Assembly: GCF_901709675.1 (NCBI RefSeq) | Contig: NC_051098.1 | Location: 15,557,464-15,621,463 of the forward strand | Length of the DNA stretch: 64,000 bases | DNA from: Syngnathus acus | Taxonomy: Eukaryota > Chordata > Actinopteri > Syngnathiformes > Syngnathidae | Direction: 5' to 3' | Shown here: piece by piece, positions 1-12,978 of the stretch | Layout of the letters: each line of letters begins with the position of its first letter | How positions within the stretch are numbered: the first letter of the stretch is position 1 | Notes under the pieces: generated by a model | The model's database searches: none | Seen by the model: only the letters and a program-made list of their open reading frames with translations | What the model was told of the DNA's origin: nothing | Translations under genes and position numbers: made by a program

Positions 1-1693
1 CCGAGCGTACATCCGCACGTACTGTACGTCGGCACCCTTGGGCCACCGTCACTCAGCAGCACCTCACTCCACTATCACTGTGTGAAGGGCATCGGGCCCA
101 CCTGAGTGGTTTGTGCGTCTGTGTGTGTGTGGGGGGGGGGGGTTGTGTGTGTGTGTGTGGCCCCACTGGAGTCTGATAAGGGGAGGCTATGGGAAGCAGA
201 GACTGAAGCCTTGGATAATGGAAAAGCTTATCTGATCGATGGACCAACAAGGAACACTGAACACACACACACACACACAATCGCCAAAGTGAGGCCTTGT
301 GGAAACGGCACAGTTTATTGGTAATAATTACGACCCGCAGGCATCCACCTTTCCGAGCGCCACACTTCAAAGTTGTGTCTGGAACCGACGACATCCAGAC
401 GCTTGCCGGAGGACGAGTAAAGGAAGACGTGGCGCTGTCTTGTGCTCCATCAAAAAAAAAAAAAACGCTCGAGGAGGGGTAAGCAAACAAAGCCCGGGCT
501 AAAAATTACACACTCCCGGCGCGTCTCATGTCGTGGCACGCCGGCAGAGCAGAATAGTCGACTGATTGATGGGCTTGCTCCCAGACCGGTGCGGGTGTAC
601 AGTATTATCTCAATAATCGCACGATAATGTCTCCCCGGCTGGCCGACCACCCAGCGAGCGAGCGAGCGAGCGAGCGGTTTCGTCAGGCCGTGCACGTCGA
701 GGTGTGTCGAAACAGCTGACAAAACCCCAATTACATCGCTGCACTTTCTTTGCTCTAAATAGACTGCGGATTCATCAGCAGAAGGCGCTGGAGTCGCTTT
801 GAATTATGGCCGCCTTTTTTTTTGTTGTTTTTTCAGCACAACCGCTGGCTGTGGTGGCTGCCCCGACCAAGGCAAGAATATGGAAAGTAACCCGGTGTTA
901 AACTGTAATATTCGATAGCCGGTAGCACAACAGCCCTGCCACTATCTATTGCCGTGATTTGGATCATGTGTGTGTGTGTGTTTGCTAGGAGGAGAGCTAG
1001 CCGCAGCAAATGTCCACCCACTCCATCCCCAAATAATGCCTGAGTCCAAAACAGCCGCTTCCACTCTTACCCTCGCTCATATATGGGAGTGAACTGGGAA
1101 TGCTAAGAGGAGGATGGGGGGGAGGAGTCAGCATGGAAATAGGGCAAAATGATGGAGGAGGAGTGCAAGTGTGGGAGTGTGATATAAGCGCGCACACACA
1201 CACACACGTCATCTCTTATAGGTCAAGGTACATGCAAATGTAAGGGGGGGGGTTGAAACGTAACATTGAAATAAAAGAAACGTGTCGCAACGAAGAGCGA
1301 TGGCCTGCCATCGACCCCTTCGACAAAAACAAAAACAAGCCGGTCAGACATGCGGAAAAATAAACAAAATCGGAGGAAATGGCGTCGGGTGAGTTGCGAC
1401 GGGGCTAAAGCCGGGGTTTTATGATGCCTCTTTTTTTTCCTCCGTTGCAGGATGCAATTTAAACACACCCCCGGGCGACGGGACTTCATGAATAGGACAG
1501 GAAAATCAAGGGGAGAAGAAAAAAGTGGGAGGGGAAATGAGATCGTGGTGAGAGAAAGAAGAGAAGGTGTGTGGGGGGGTGGGGGGGATAACGGGGAAGA
1601 CTACAAGCAAGTGAAGTCAGCGCGGCTGTTAAAATGGCGTCTTGTGAGCGTTTAATGAGCATGTTTATCACAAGAGTAATGGCAAGCACTCAC
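1..1693. other. cux1 intron 3 (partial), no gene seen
   Basis: The stretch holds simple repeats: G-run and GT repeats near 130-158, CA repeats near 260-279 and 1193-1206, and a GAGC tetranucleotide run near 655-675. Open frames here are low-complexity and unsupported. No further cux1 exon was recognised. Confidence 0.5.
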
Positions 1694-1741
1694 CTCTCCT
1701 TGGAAGCTCTTGAGCAAAGGGGCGACTTGTTTTCTAAAGTC
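1694..1741 (-). CDS. cux1: cux1 coding exon 3
   Basis: This 48-nt exon is too short to stand out as an open frame. It encodes [16 protein letters not shown] between a ctcccag acceptor and a gtgagt donor. It matches the remembered human sequence [16 protein letters not shown] with one change. Confidence 0.88.
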
Positions 1742-4700
1742 CTGGGAGAGAAAAAACAAACAAAAAAAAATGCAGGAAGGAAGGTCAGTCAGCCTCCTTG
1801 AAATTTAAATCACGTACGCAAACAATTACAATGGAGTCATAAGACGTAAAAATTGGTTTCCATGTCCACTCTCACCACAGCCAATCAGGAAAGAGCGCTA
1901 CACACGTGTGAGAGTGATGAGCATGAGACCAGGTTGGCACCCTGGGGTGCCCTGATGGACCAGGCTTCTCATAAGAGCAGGTGCAGCACCACCTGGGCCA
2001 CCCAGAGGCGCTACGAGTGCGTGCGAGGCGCTACCATAAGTAGCTAAGTAGGCCTTTCACTTCATGCAAATTGTCTCCATTTGGATTTTTCTTTTTTTTA
2101 TTTCACTGTACAGCGACTGCTTTTCATAGCGCACGAGTCCCATTGCATGACTTTCCGGTGCGAGTCAGCGGTTTCTGATTAGATAGCCAGTGGAGTGGCC
2201 ATGTATCAGGGGAACATGCAAATCACCATGCTGTTAGCCTCCGTGCTAGACGGACTGAACTGGAGCGTACGGTAAAAAAGTGCAGCAGAGGAGGACATTT
2301 TGTACAGGAACATTTGATTTGCACACACGCTCAATATATATATATATTAAAAAAAAGTGACTAATGAAGATGTGAAGTGGGGCGACAGGGAAACCACGTA
2401 TCCCAAACTGACCCGGGGAACAGCGTCTGGCCAAATCCTGGGTCGGACCAGACAGGCTGAGGACGGGTCGCGACCTTGCTGACCCGCCTCTATTGTGACC
2501 TCATCAGGGGTCGCCGTGGCTGTTTGTCTGGACCAATTCAATATTCCCCTGCCAGGGATAATGACCTTCACGACCTCAGCCCGCCCCCTCGCCCCCTCCC
2601 TCCTTTTCAAACACACGCAAGATAAGCAGACACAAAACAAACACCCGCGCGTAGCAGACGAGAGCGTCTCCTCTCATTTGCGATGGATTCTGATTAGATC
2701 CTAATTTCCCTTTTAGAAATCCGCCGCTCATTGGGTTTGTTTTCAATGACTTTCAACTTTCCGCATACATTATTGACGTACAATAAACCTAGAAAACGTC
2801 TGTGTAACGTAATCCGCTCGAGTCGCCAACTTTGTTCAAATAAACTTCTGATGAACCCCCCCGCCATATTCTTTGAATAAAAGCGCCAGCTGAACAATGG
2901 CAGAATAATTGAAACAATAATAGCAAATGAACATTTCATATCAAGAAAACAAGCACGTTATTGCTTTTGCCCAACCTTTTCCGGTCCCCTAAACCCCGTT
3001 TGGTCATTTCTCCAGCGCGTCGCCCCATTGGCCCCCTCCACTTTCAAAGATTTATGACCATATAACATAACAATGCGCACACACACACACTGGTCAATCT
3101 ATGTGTGTGTGCAGGCAGCAAGAGGAGGAGGAGGCGAAGGAGATGGATGGCTGGTGTGTGAGCTGCCGGCAGACAGCAGACAGGCCAGCCCAAGGAAGCC
3201 TCTGGGGAATATGGAACTCCCATTCGCTGTCTGTCTGCCCCGCAGCCAAACACAAAAACGTGTGCGCATGTGCACCCGCAAACACACACACACACGCACG
3301 AGTACGCACAAGAGTTTGCTTTACTACCGACGCCTCTGGCTAGCAATCTTTGGGGCATTTTTACAACCATCACCAACCTTTATAAAAGGTTGGTAGAGGA
3401 GCCTTGACTAACTAAAAGGGGAATTAAGAACAGAATGAATCATTTAGACCACACGCACGCACAAAAATCAGCATGTCAGTCCAAATGAATAATGAAAACT
3501 TTGTTGTTTTTTTTTACGCCGCATTTCTTTGCACTACTTTAAAAATGTTACAAAAGCCGCGTGTGTGCGTTGCTGCGCAGTTCACAGCGAGTACGGCTCA
3601 GCAGACGAGAGACAGTCGACGTGGGCCTCGCTCTCCTGCTCGCTAAATTATGGATCAGAGACGGACTCCCGCTCAGCTTAATGCAGTCTGATCTGATGTG
3701 ACTGTGATCTGCGCTGACTGGTGTGGACCGTAAAGAGCTGACGGGCTGGCTCCAGAACGGGCCACACAGATGTGAGGGACACAATCGGGGCATTTTTTTT
3801 TTTTTTTTTTTTAATCGGGCGGTGTCATCAAACTTTACGAAGCAGCCTTTTTTTTGCCACGTGAGGCTCCTTTGCAAGTGTTGTGCCTTTTAGTGGCGTT
3901 ACAGGCTTGTAATGAATCCTGTGGCTCGACTGGGTCGGTCGGCTCAGATTCCTCCTCCGCATACCGGGGAGATGCCAGGGGCCACGCAGACGCCAGAGGA
4001 GCCTTCCTAAATCATGGCCTTGTTACACTGATGAATGTCTTTGCCCAGATATCTGCCTCCATGTGTGAGTGTGTTGTGTGTTTATTGTGCATGTGTGCCT
4101 TTCCTTCTGCAACGGTTACATTTGAAAATGATATTGGAGATGAGTGCGGAGCCTGGAGTTGAATTGGCGGAAACAAAGGAAGCTACAAAATCCAACATCT
4201 TGCATCTGGTCTAATTTGGAGACTGAAATTGGGGGCTCAACCAATAAAAAAAAAAAATTGAGGCCAATGCAGATTCCAATGTTTGGCAGAACAAAATTAT
4301 TCCTCGGACGATTCATATAAAAATGATATAATGAATAAAATATTGATTTTTTTGGGGGTCTCTTAACGCTTAAAAAATAAATAAATGTTCTGCCTGTAAT
4401 TCATCCAACTGCTGTAGAATTATTTGTATTTGTTTAACAGGAGGGCATCATTAACCGTCTTATTTTTGTATGGGTTAAAAAAAAAAGAAAAAATCATCCG
4501 ATCTCTGCCAATTTTAGAGTAGCTAATATTGGACGATTAAATCGGCCGGCAGATGAATCGGTCGCACTATATTTGAAACACTTGATGATGAATTAAAAAA
4601 AAAAAAGACGTCAGCATTTTACCAGAAGCATCACTTGACCTAATTTTATCGCGCATCAAAGGAAATTGTGTTTTTTTTTTTGCAGCAATGGCAATTAGAA

Positions 4701-7700
4701 AAAAACCAAGGCCGTTGAATGAGAACTCGTATCTCAAAAAATTCTATTCTGGGCGACCTCATGAATGAAAGCCTGTGTATTTTCGGGGGGCAAAAATGAG
4801 TTACACACATTTAAGCGGGAACAAGCATTGAAAAATCACTTTCACACAATATGAATAAAGCCACAAAGATCATCCACACATGACGCCTCAAACATGCTAA
4901 CCAGTACGGCTAATCCATTCCAATCTAACATCCCGGCGTCACAGAACAGGTTGTATACAACTTTTGGAGGCTCCACTCCAGTTTCCTCTGGAGGCTCATC
5001 TACCAAAGCGAGTTGCGCTCCGAGCTAAAGTCAATAGCGGCAATCTTCACCCCGTGTTAACCATAATAGGCCTGCGATCAACTCCGCCGAGAGTTGACAA
5101 TTTTCTATCCGCCGTCTACTGCCTTCATCCATAATTCATTGGCCCATCAATAATTCACTGTGGTGACATTAGCAATAATAACACAACAATACTTTTGTTT
5201 TCGCGTGTGCGCTTTAAAAATGTGTTGCCCGGGTAACAGAGATGAAACAAATATTCCCAGGAGGGCAGATGGGAACACAGGAAAGGGACAGAATTCCCCC
5301 TTGATCCCGCTTAGTCGCGTTGTCACACTCTCCGCCTCGCTCCCTCCCTCGCTCGCTCTTGCGGTCATACACACACACACTCACGGACCGCACTTTCTGC
5401 ACGCATAAAAAACTAGGTCAGATAATACAAACCCCTGAGGGGTTTTCTGTTTTGTCTCTTTAGGATTTCAGGGAAACTAATGGAGAGACTATTTTTGGGA
5501 GCCAAGCCCACATCTCGGCGTTTCTTCTCCTCTTCCTCTGCTGCGCTTTCTCTTTAAATCATCACTTGTGCATTTAGGAAGAAGAGGCAAGAAACGATGG
5601 CCGGCCAACAGTACACGCACGCTCACCTCTGGTGTGTTCTTTTTGAACTCGCGGCTAAGGTCGATGAGCTTCTTCCGGGACTGTTCGCTCTCATCCTGTC
5701 TGTTGGCGAGCTGTGTGGCGGTGGCGTCGAGTTCTTTCTGCAACACAAAGGCGACAGCTTAGAATAAAATTTTAAAAAGCAGCTTTTAAGAGGCAGAAGA
5801 GGTGAGAACTTGAATAAAAATGATAAGAGCATTTGTGCGCTTTTTGTTCATTTTAAATGGCCGGTACGACTAAATGTGGTTGGTTTGGACAATGGCACCA
5901 AAAATAGGTCATGGGAGTTTATTTTTAAGTCAGCATTTTTCAGCCTTGTCAATTTGAAAATCATTTCCTGGTCAAATTGGTGAACGGCATTGGTGAGAGC
6001 AGAACGCCGCCGTGCGTGTCCCGCCAGGGGAGAAAGGAAAAAAAAACGACACAAGTGTCATCACTTGCCACTGTGCGAGCTTTTGGCAAAACACTTTTCT
6101 CGGCAATTATCGACCCCACCCGACAACGGCGCAAATCCGCACGCGTGTTGCCGCCGTCTTCATCACGTCCATCCCGCATTGTTATTAAGAGTTATTTACG
6201 GGCGCTCGTTCCGGATGATGATTCGCTGAGAGCTGACATTAACAAGACGTTGAAGGCCTTATAAAGATCCGATCTTGCCGTGCTCAGATTGTGTTGCTGT
6301 TGGATTCTTGCCCTCTGTCACGCTCCCCCCCTCCTCCCTCTCTCCACTCATCATCCAAACGGCAGTACTCCTCCGTTAAAATTCTTCTCCCCCCCCCCCC
6401 CTCCTCCTCCACGTCCTGTGAGGCCGCCCACCCCTGAGAGTGATTAAACGCTGCTGAAGGGCCGTTATGCTAACTAACACACTAATCATTTAATACACAC
6501 ATTACCACAGGGGCCCTTGTGGCTCCGTCTGCTGACAAGGTCCCAAAACACACTCACGCACACATTGCCCACCTCCCACGATAACACTCAAGAAATAGTG
6601 TGATCGAGTACTAATGAGAAGCTTTTCCCTCCCTCCATCAACATTAAGTCAAATTCCCCAAGTGGATGTGATCGTGTTTTATCTACAAACCACGGAGAGA
6701 GAGAGAAGAAGAAAAAAAGCCCAATAACGGAACTTGGTCAAGCGTTGCTGTAGCGGTTAATGCAGCAGCAGCACGGGACAAAAAAAGAAGAGAGGAGGGG
6801 GAGAAAAAAAAAAAAAAGCTCAATTCGTGCTCTCGTTGCCCGTGGAGCGGTTGATGTAGCAGCCTGTCTGCCCGTGGCCATGGAGCAGCTGCTCTGTGTG
6901 TTAGTCAATTCGAGCGTGTGCAGGGGCTTGTATGCCTGATTTTAAAAAAAAATAAAAAAATTGAGGACTATGATAAATTTTAATCACATTACATTTGATG
7001 TCAAAAAAGATGGATGTCGTAGTACTGGTAAAGTCGTGCAAAATCGGCGGAAAGATTTATTTTTAGGGGCGGTATTTAACAACCATTTTCAAAACGCAAT
7101 TGCCGATTAATCGATGCATCGATTAGTCAGTTCACCCTCCTAAATATGACACACACAGGTCACTTCAAATTGGTAGTGTAGTGGTTTTCGGTTTAGCGTC
7201 AGTTCCCACAGGGTCTTTGACTGACCCTGAAATATAAAAAAAAAAAAAAAAACATGGCTACGTTTCAGTTGAAGTCCTAAAAGGATGACATAAATAGCAA
7301 CAAGTATTTTGCGCGCAGCACAAGGAGAGCATTTTGAAAATATCGAATCCCTCTGCGAATAGGTTGTGTAAATATTGAACATCCCCGCGACAAAACAAGA
7401 AGGCTCGAACGAGAGCGAGACGCTATGAATTGTCAGCAGTGTTGGAATTTGTTATGCTCAGGTTTTTTTTTATTTTTTTTAAACCACAACCACTAAAGAT
7501 GCAGTTTTACAGAGTATACGGGGGGGGGGGGGGAAATGTGTTGCGACTCAAGCATCGATCAAGCCGACAATGAATGCATACAACTGGCGTGGCAAGCAGC
7601 GGGGCGTATTTCAGTCAAAGTGAAGTTGGCGGTTTAAAGAAGAACAAATGACGTCAACTGTGGGAAGTTGAGCTAAAGCAGGGCACACGCAGCCCAACAC

Positions 7701-10179
7701 GACAAATTTGGCCCGATCGTTGCTATGCTAAAGACTTCCAATATGGCACTTACTATGCTCAATACAACATTGGCATGTGAACAGGAATCCATGAAACAGC
7801 CTTTTCAAAAAACAAAAACAGCTGTTGCCGTGACAACGTGCTTTTCAAAACGGCAAATATTTGTCCATTTGACGAGAGCAAACAAATAACTCATTCACTA
7901 CCATTGACGGATATAAACGTCAAGGTTTTATTTTAACTGGGCTGTCAGTGAATGAGTTAATTAATTATTCTGTTACATTTTCCTGGTGACTAAATGATTC
8001 TGCCGATGATTATGACCCAAAAAGTAGACTTTGCAACAAATATCTTGAACACAGCCACCAAACTCAAACAGAATAGTCAGTTGACTTCAAAAGAAGTCAA
8101 GAGTCAAAGCAAGCACGCACGGAGAAATTGGTGGAATCAAACTGGTAGTCCGTACAAAATCATTTACAAGGATCAGTTTCTAGGAACAACTGAAAATATG
8201 CCACTTCTGACGCTTCGGTTGTGCTTTGAGGGGGGGGGGGGTCACGTGCGACGCATGACAACCTCCGTTCTCCGATAGCCTGCAAACATCTCAGTTGTTA
8301 CCAAAAATATTCTGGCCGTTAAGCTAAATAAACACATTGCACATGAGAAGAGGATTGATCGGATTCCAAGTGGGCGAGTAATTATGATCTGGGTTGAAAA
8401 TGTGTGTGGAGAGGAGGGGGAAAAAAAAACAAAAAAACAGACCCTCATACATGGTCGGGTTTTGTCTATGCAGCAAACTCTTTGCCCACATCAGCACACA
8501 CGGGCAGACTTTACACTCATCTTGCTGATAGAGCGTAACATCCCAAAGTGCACAATTCCCGCTGTTCTTCCACATCACATCTTGGTGACCACGAGGGAGT
8601 ACGCACGATACATTGACACACAGAAAAGAAATCGTTTTATTCCATCATCTGTACAGAATCGGTCCCGGGGTGAGTCAATGACCAAAAATGTTTTTTTTTT
8701 TGGTAGCCGGCAAAATACTGACAAAACGTATGCGACGGTGGTAGACAAGCAACATAAATAGTTCAATGCGAGCAAGTGATGGTAAACATTTTGAAATTCT
8801 AAGAGTGATGGCGGGCCAGTCGATAAAGCAACCCGATCTGCGATCACAATAATAATGTTACGGCCTAAAAAGATGTAAAGCGCAGAATCGATACAAATGC
8901 CAACGTCTTGTATGTTTATGCTGACCTGACAAATAGACTTTGCAAAATCCACATAGTCTCGATACACAAACTCTCATTTTGAAAACAGGGTTTCACTGAC
9001 ACAAGTGTGGTGAAGATAAATCAGACCGTAGACGAAGAGCAGTGACAATTATATAATCGTCCAACAATCAAAATTCTAAAACAAGCTCGAGTCTGCATTT
9101 AATTATAGCCACGAGCGCTACGTCCAAAATACAATGCAACCGCAACGCCCTAAAAGCCATACAGTTTGAAAAAGGGTTTTTCCTGGGGAACAATACGGCT
9201 CAGGAAGTTGAACCGCTGTCCTGCGTGAAGTCACGAGACTTTTGCGAGAACCAAAACAAAGAAATGACAGACTGAGGTTGCAACTTAATTGATTTCAAAT
9301 TTGGACAGAAGTTCACATCGGGCTACGGCGGTTCCTGTCCTGGTTCGTTTGGCCGTCTGCTCAGCTGTAAAGACCATTGGAACAGCTTGCCGACATTCCC
9401 TAGAGAGACTTCTAACGCCGACTTGGCCGAGTAGCCTCCCCGCCCGCTGCTCGACACGCGTGTGCTCGCACATGAATGCACAGACGAGCCGCCGCGCTAA
9501 GTTGGGGCGCCCGGTCCTTTCACTTTCTTTGGACCCTGGCTAGCATGTTTCTGCTAGCATTGACGCTCGAGCCAAAGAGATAGGAGCATCCCTGATCACC
9601 ATCACGGGAAAATAAATCTTATGACCGCTAACCGTCAGAACAAGGAAGAACATTTAAGCGCTCAAAATCACTCCAATTGCCCCAATGAGCCACAAGTGAC
9701 GATACAGCGAGCCCGATTAATTAAACGGGAGGCGGCCCAATCAGGCGTTTCCGATTACGCCAATCATATTGACGACCGAGATAAGCGGAGGCAGACGGCT
9801 GGCGATCCTTACTTTGTGGAATTTCTTGTGCCCTCATGCTCCAGCGATGCAGAGACAAGATAGGCCTTGGGAATGACAACAAAGTTATTGTTGTGTATAC
9901 AGTATAAAGTCGATCCGGAGCCTTCTATGGAAACCCAGGAGGGGGGGGGGGGGGGGGCACGAGCGAGAGAGTACAGCAGCCTTCAGATCTCATTCTCCAA
10001 AGAGTAATTGGGATTGTAACTGCTCGAAATACTTTGTTTACACCATTTGGCTAGCGAGACGTGCCAAGTCGTCTGCCATGCCAGCTCCGCTCCAAACACA
10101 ACGTAGGTGCAGCTCGACATTCACCGCACACTCTACGCATTCATCTAATAAAGTACTGCCTTTGAATTGGAGCCAGCTC

Positions 10180-10212
<33 letters not shown>

Positions 10213-12260
10213 AGAGACAGACAACACATTCAGTACTTCTCGGTAACACAAACAACATATTAGTCACACTACAAAGGCGCTTCATATTTGAAGATAAAAC
10301 ATTTGTGTATGCGCTGCAACGTGGGAAGCCCTTGTAGAAGCTCGCGACAGATGTTTCAGAGATGAAGTTCTCCGCGCTTGCCTGTGCACTCGCTAATCTG
10401 TCTTTTTTATCGCCGCCGAGTCTGAGGCGGTTATATGGTTATGATAGTAAACAGAAACGACGTCGGCAAAGATTCCTTATCTGGAATCTATAAGGCCTAC
10501 CTTTCAAAAACAGCCCCCCCCCCCCTCCATCCGCCACCTGGCAACATTGCGGCTGACTGTTCTGTATGCCGTACCGACTGTGCGGGGGCGGAGTCGCAAG
10601 GTTGGCGGCTCAGTCAGGAACATCAGCCGCGCTCGCTTTGGCGACACGCTACATGAGCACAGATCACAGGCGACGCCCCCTCAAAACACAACACAACGGC
10701 GGCGCAGATAAGGGGCCGCCATCCTCGCCGCTCGTCTGCCTGCCTACTTTCCAGGCGGGAGGGCTTTAAACGCCACGCCGCTTCCACCATAGATCTTTGT
10801 CACGTCTGCAAATTTCCAAGTTTAGGCCGGCAGATAATAAATGTTTCGCTAATCAATCGGCGTGTAAACAAGCTAGCTCCGGGGGGGGGAAGCTCGGTTG
10901 ATTCGAAGCACCTGTGGCTAACGTCGCTTTCTGGACCTGCTTTTGACACCTCAGGACAGTCGTGAAACGGAAGCCCGGGCGATTATTCGATTGGTTCCAA
11001 AACCTCCTCCATATATTTGACCTCCCCCTTCAATTTAGTAGAACTCTGAAACAACCGTGGACTCATCCCTGAAGTCAACAGTGGTTGGAGTCTAACAAGA
11101 AGCTTGTAGTCTCAGAGCGTTTAGCTATTTTTTTTTCTTTTTTCAAAACACATCCATATCTGGCAGCAGCGCGTAAGCTGTCAAGACTCACCTCGCCAAC
11201 GCTGACGGAGGCCTGGATCAAAAGTGGCCTTTTTACACGGCAGCCTCATTTATATTGATCCGTGTTTTTTTTTGTTGTTTTTTTCTGCTGAGAGACCGCT
11301 TGTTGTTTTATCTCCCCCAGCATCCCGGCCTTAACTCTCCCGAAGCTCGCCGAGCGCGAGTCATTATTTTGCCTGACCTATTGTCTCGACAAGAGGGGAG
11401 CGAGGAGGTTGTGCCTAAATACAAATATAATGAGACTAAGATGCTTTGTGGCATGGAGGAAGCGCAGTTCACTTGCTCTCATGTTTTTTTTTGCAGAGTT
11501 TGGATTCGGCCCGGAGGGCCGTGTCACAAAGGGTGAGTGGAGGAGAAGGGGGTCCGGTGATATGCCGGGGTGTAAAAGGGCAAGATTTTTCATCCTTGCG
11601 TTTACAGGGTGGAACGGCTAGGATATTGAGATCCCAGATAGGATCAGAGGGTAGTGAGCTGTTTCAGCCATGATAAAGGCCACGCATTACAAACACGCCG
11701 CGGATACGGACGGGGAGGGAGAACGGGAGAGCGAGTACATCACACCTCTCATCCCTGAATTAATGCCTCCATTCTACCAGGAAGCCATTCCGTGCCAGGG
11801 AGAGGAGATTGGGGCGGGGATGAGTGCACAGATACGAGCTGCAAAAAAAAAAAAAAAGAATGGAAACGGCGATCTTGAGAGGGATTAATCAAGTCGGGCC
11901 GAAGAGCGTAGCTCAATGGAGACGCCGGGGTCCCAAGGACTGGACCGCACATTTGACACCGATGCTATCCGTTACATGACATCAGATGCACATACAAGTA
12001 ATCACTGCTGGATAATGATGGGAGTCGGGCCACAAGAAATAATTCGCCCCCTGCGGCGGGCAATAAAGTCAACGAGGGAATAAAAATCAATCAAAGTCTG
12101 GATGCTGGATATCCACTCGGGTTGGTTCTTTTAAAGTCTACCAGGCTGGAAAATAGAGTACCGTTTTTTTCCGTGTATAATACGCCCCCATGTATAATAC
12201 GCACCCTAACAATGGCATGTTGATGCTGGAAAAAAGCCTGTACCCATGTATAATACGCAC

Positions 12261-12303
<43 letters not shown>

Positions 12304-12942
12304 TCCCAATGATCGTCACACACGCAGGGAGGCAATGGGTCCCATTTTTATAGTCTTTGGTATGGTCTTAACTAGGCTGGATGTATTTTTTTTGTTGGCG
12401 TTGATTTCTCCGACTGCCCGTAAAGGCACCACCGCGATCAGATGAAAAGAGAGGAAAGTGACGTGCGGACATGTGAAAAAAGGCGGCTCTGTATGGGAGA
12501 GACGTTGAAGAGGAATAAAAACACCCTTGGAACCAAAACTTGCCCCTCGTCGTGACTCGGAGCCGCAACAAATGTTTCGGATTTGTGTAGGGTACATTGT
12601 GACAGCAAACGAGCAGGTGATCGAGCAAGCGTCTGATACGAGAGCATTGCGTTCGTATGGAGCGTGTTTGAAGTGAACAGCAGAGACGAAAGGAACAAGG
12701 CAAAGTGTTGTGAAATAAAATATTACCTGTAATACGCATTTTGTTATTTGCTGATTGTATTAAGCTATCACATTCATTGTCAGTCAAGAAGAGAAGAGGA
12801 CTATTATCCCTTCTTGACGAAATGACCAGAGCACAGTACAAACACACTATTGTTCTTTCGGTATTTATTCAACCCACATTCTTTCACACATGACAAGAAG
12901 AGAACAATACATAAATCAATACTCGTACCAGTACCATGATTT

Positions 12943-12978
<36 letters not shown>

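Noticed and set aside
8575-8967. 130-codon minus-strand frame in cux1 intron 1
   Set aside because: AT-rich mixed sequence with no recognisable domain; fits chance in an 18-kb intron.
12368-12847. 159-codon minus-strand open frame inside the MITE
   Set aside because: No DDE, zinc-finger or other transposase signature, and no family resemblance. Treated as chance reading within a non-autonomous element.
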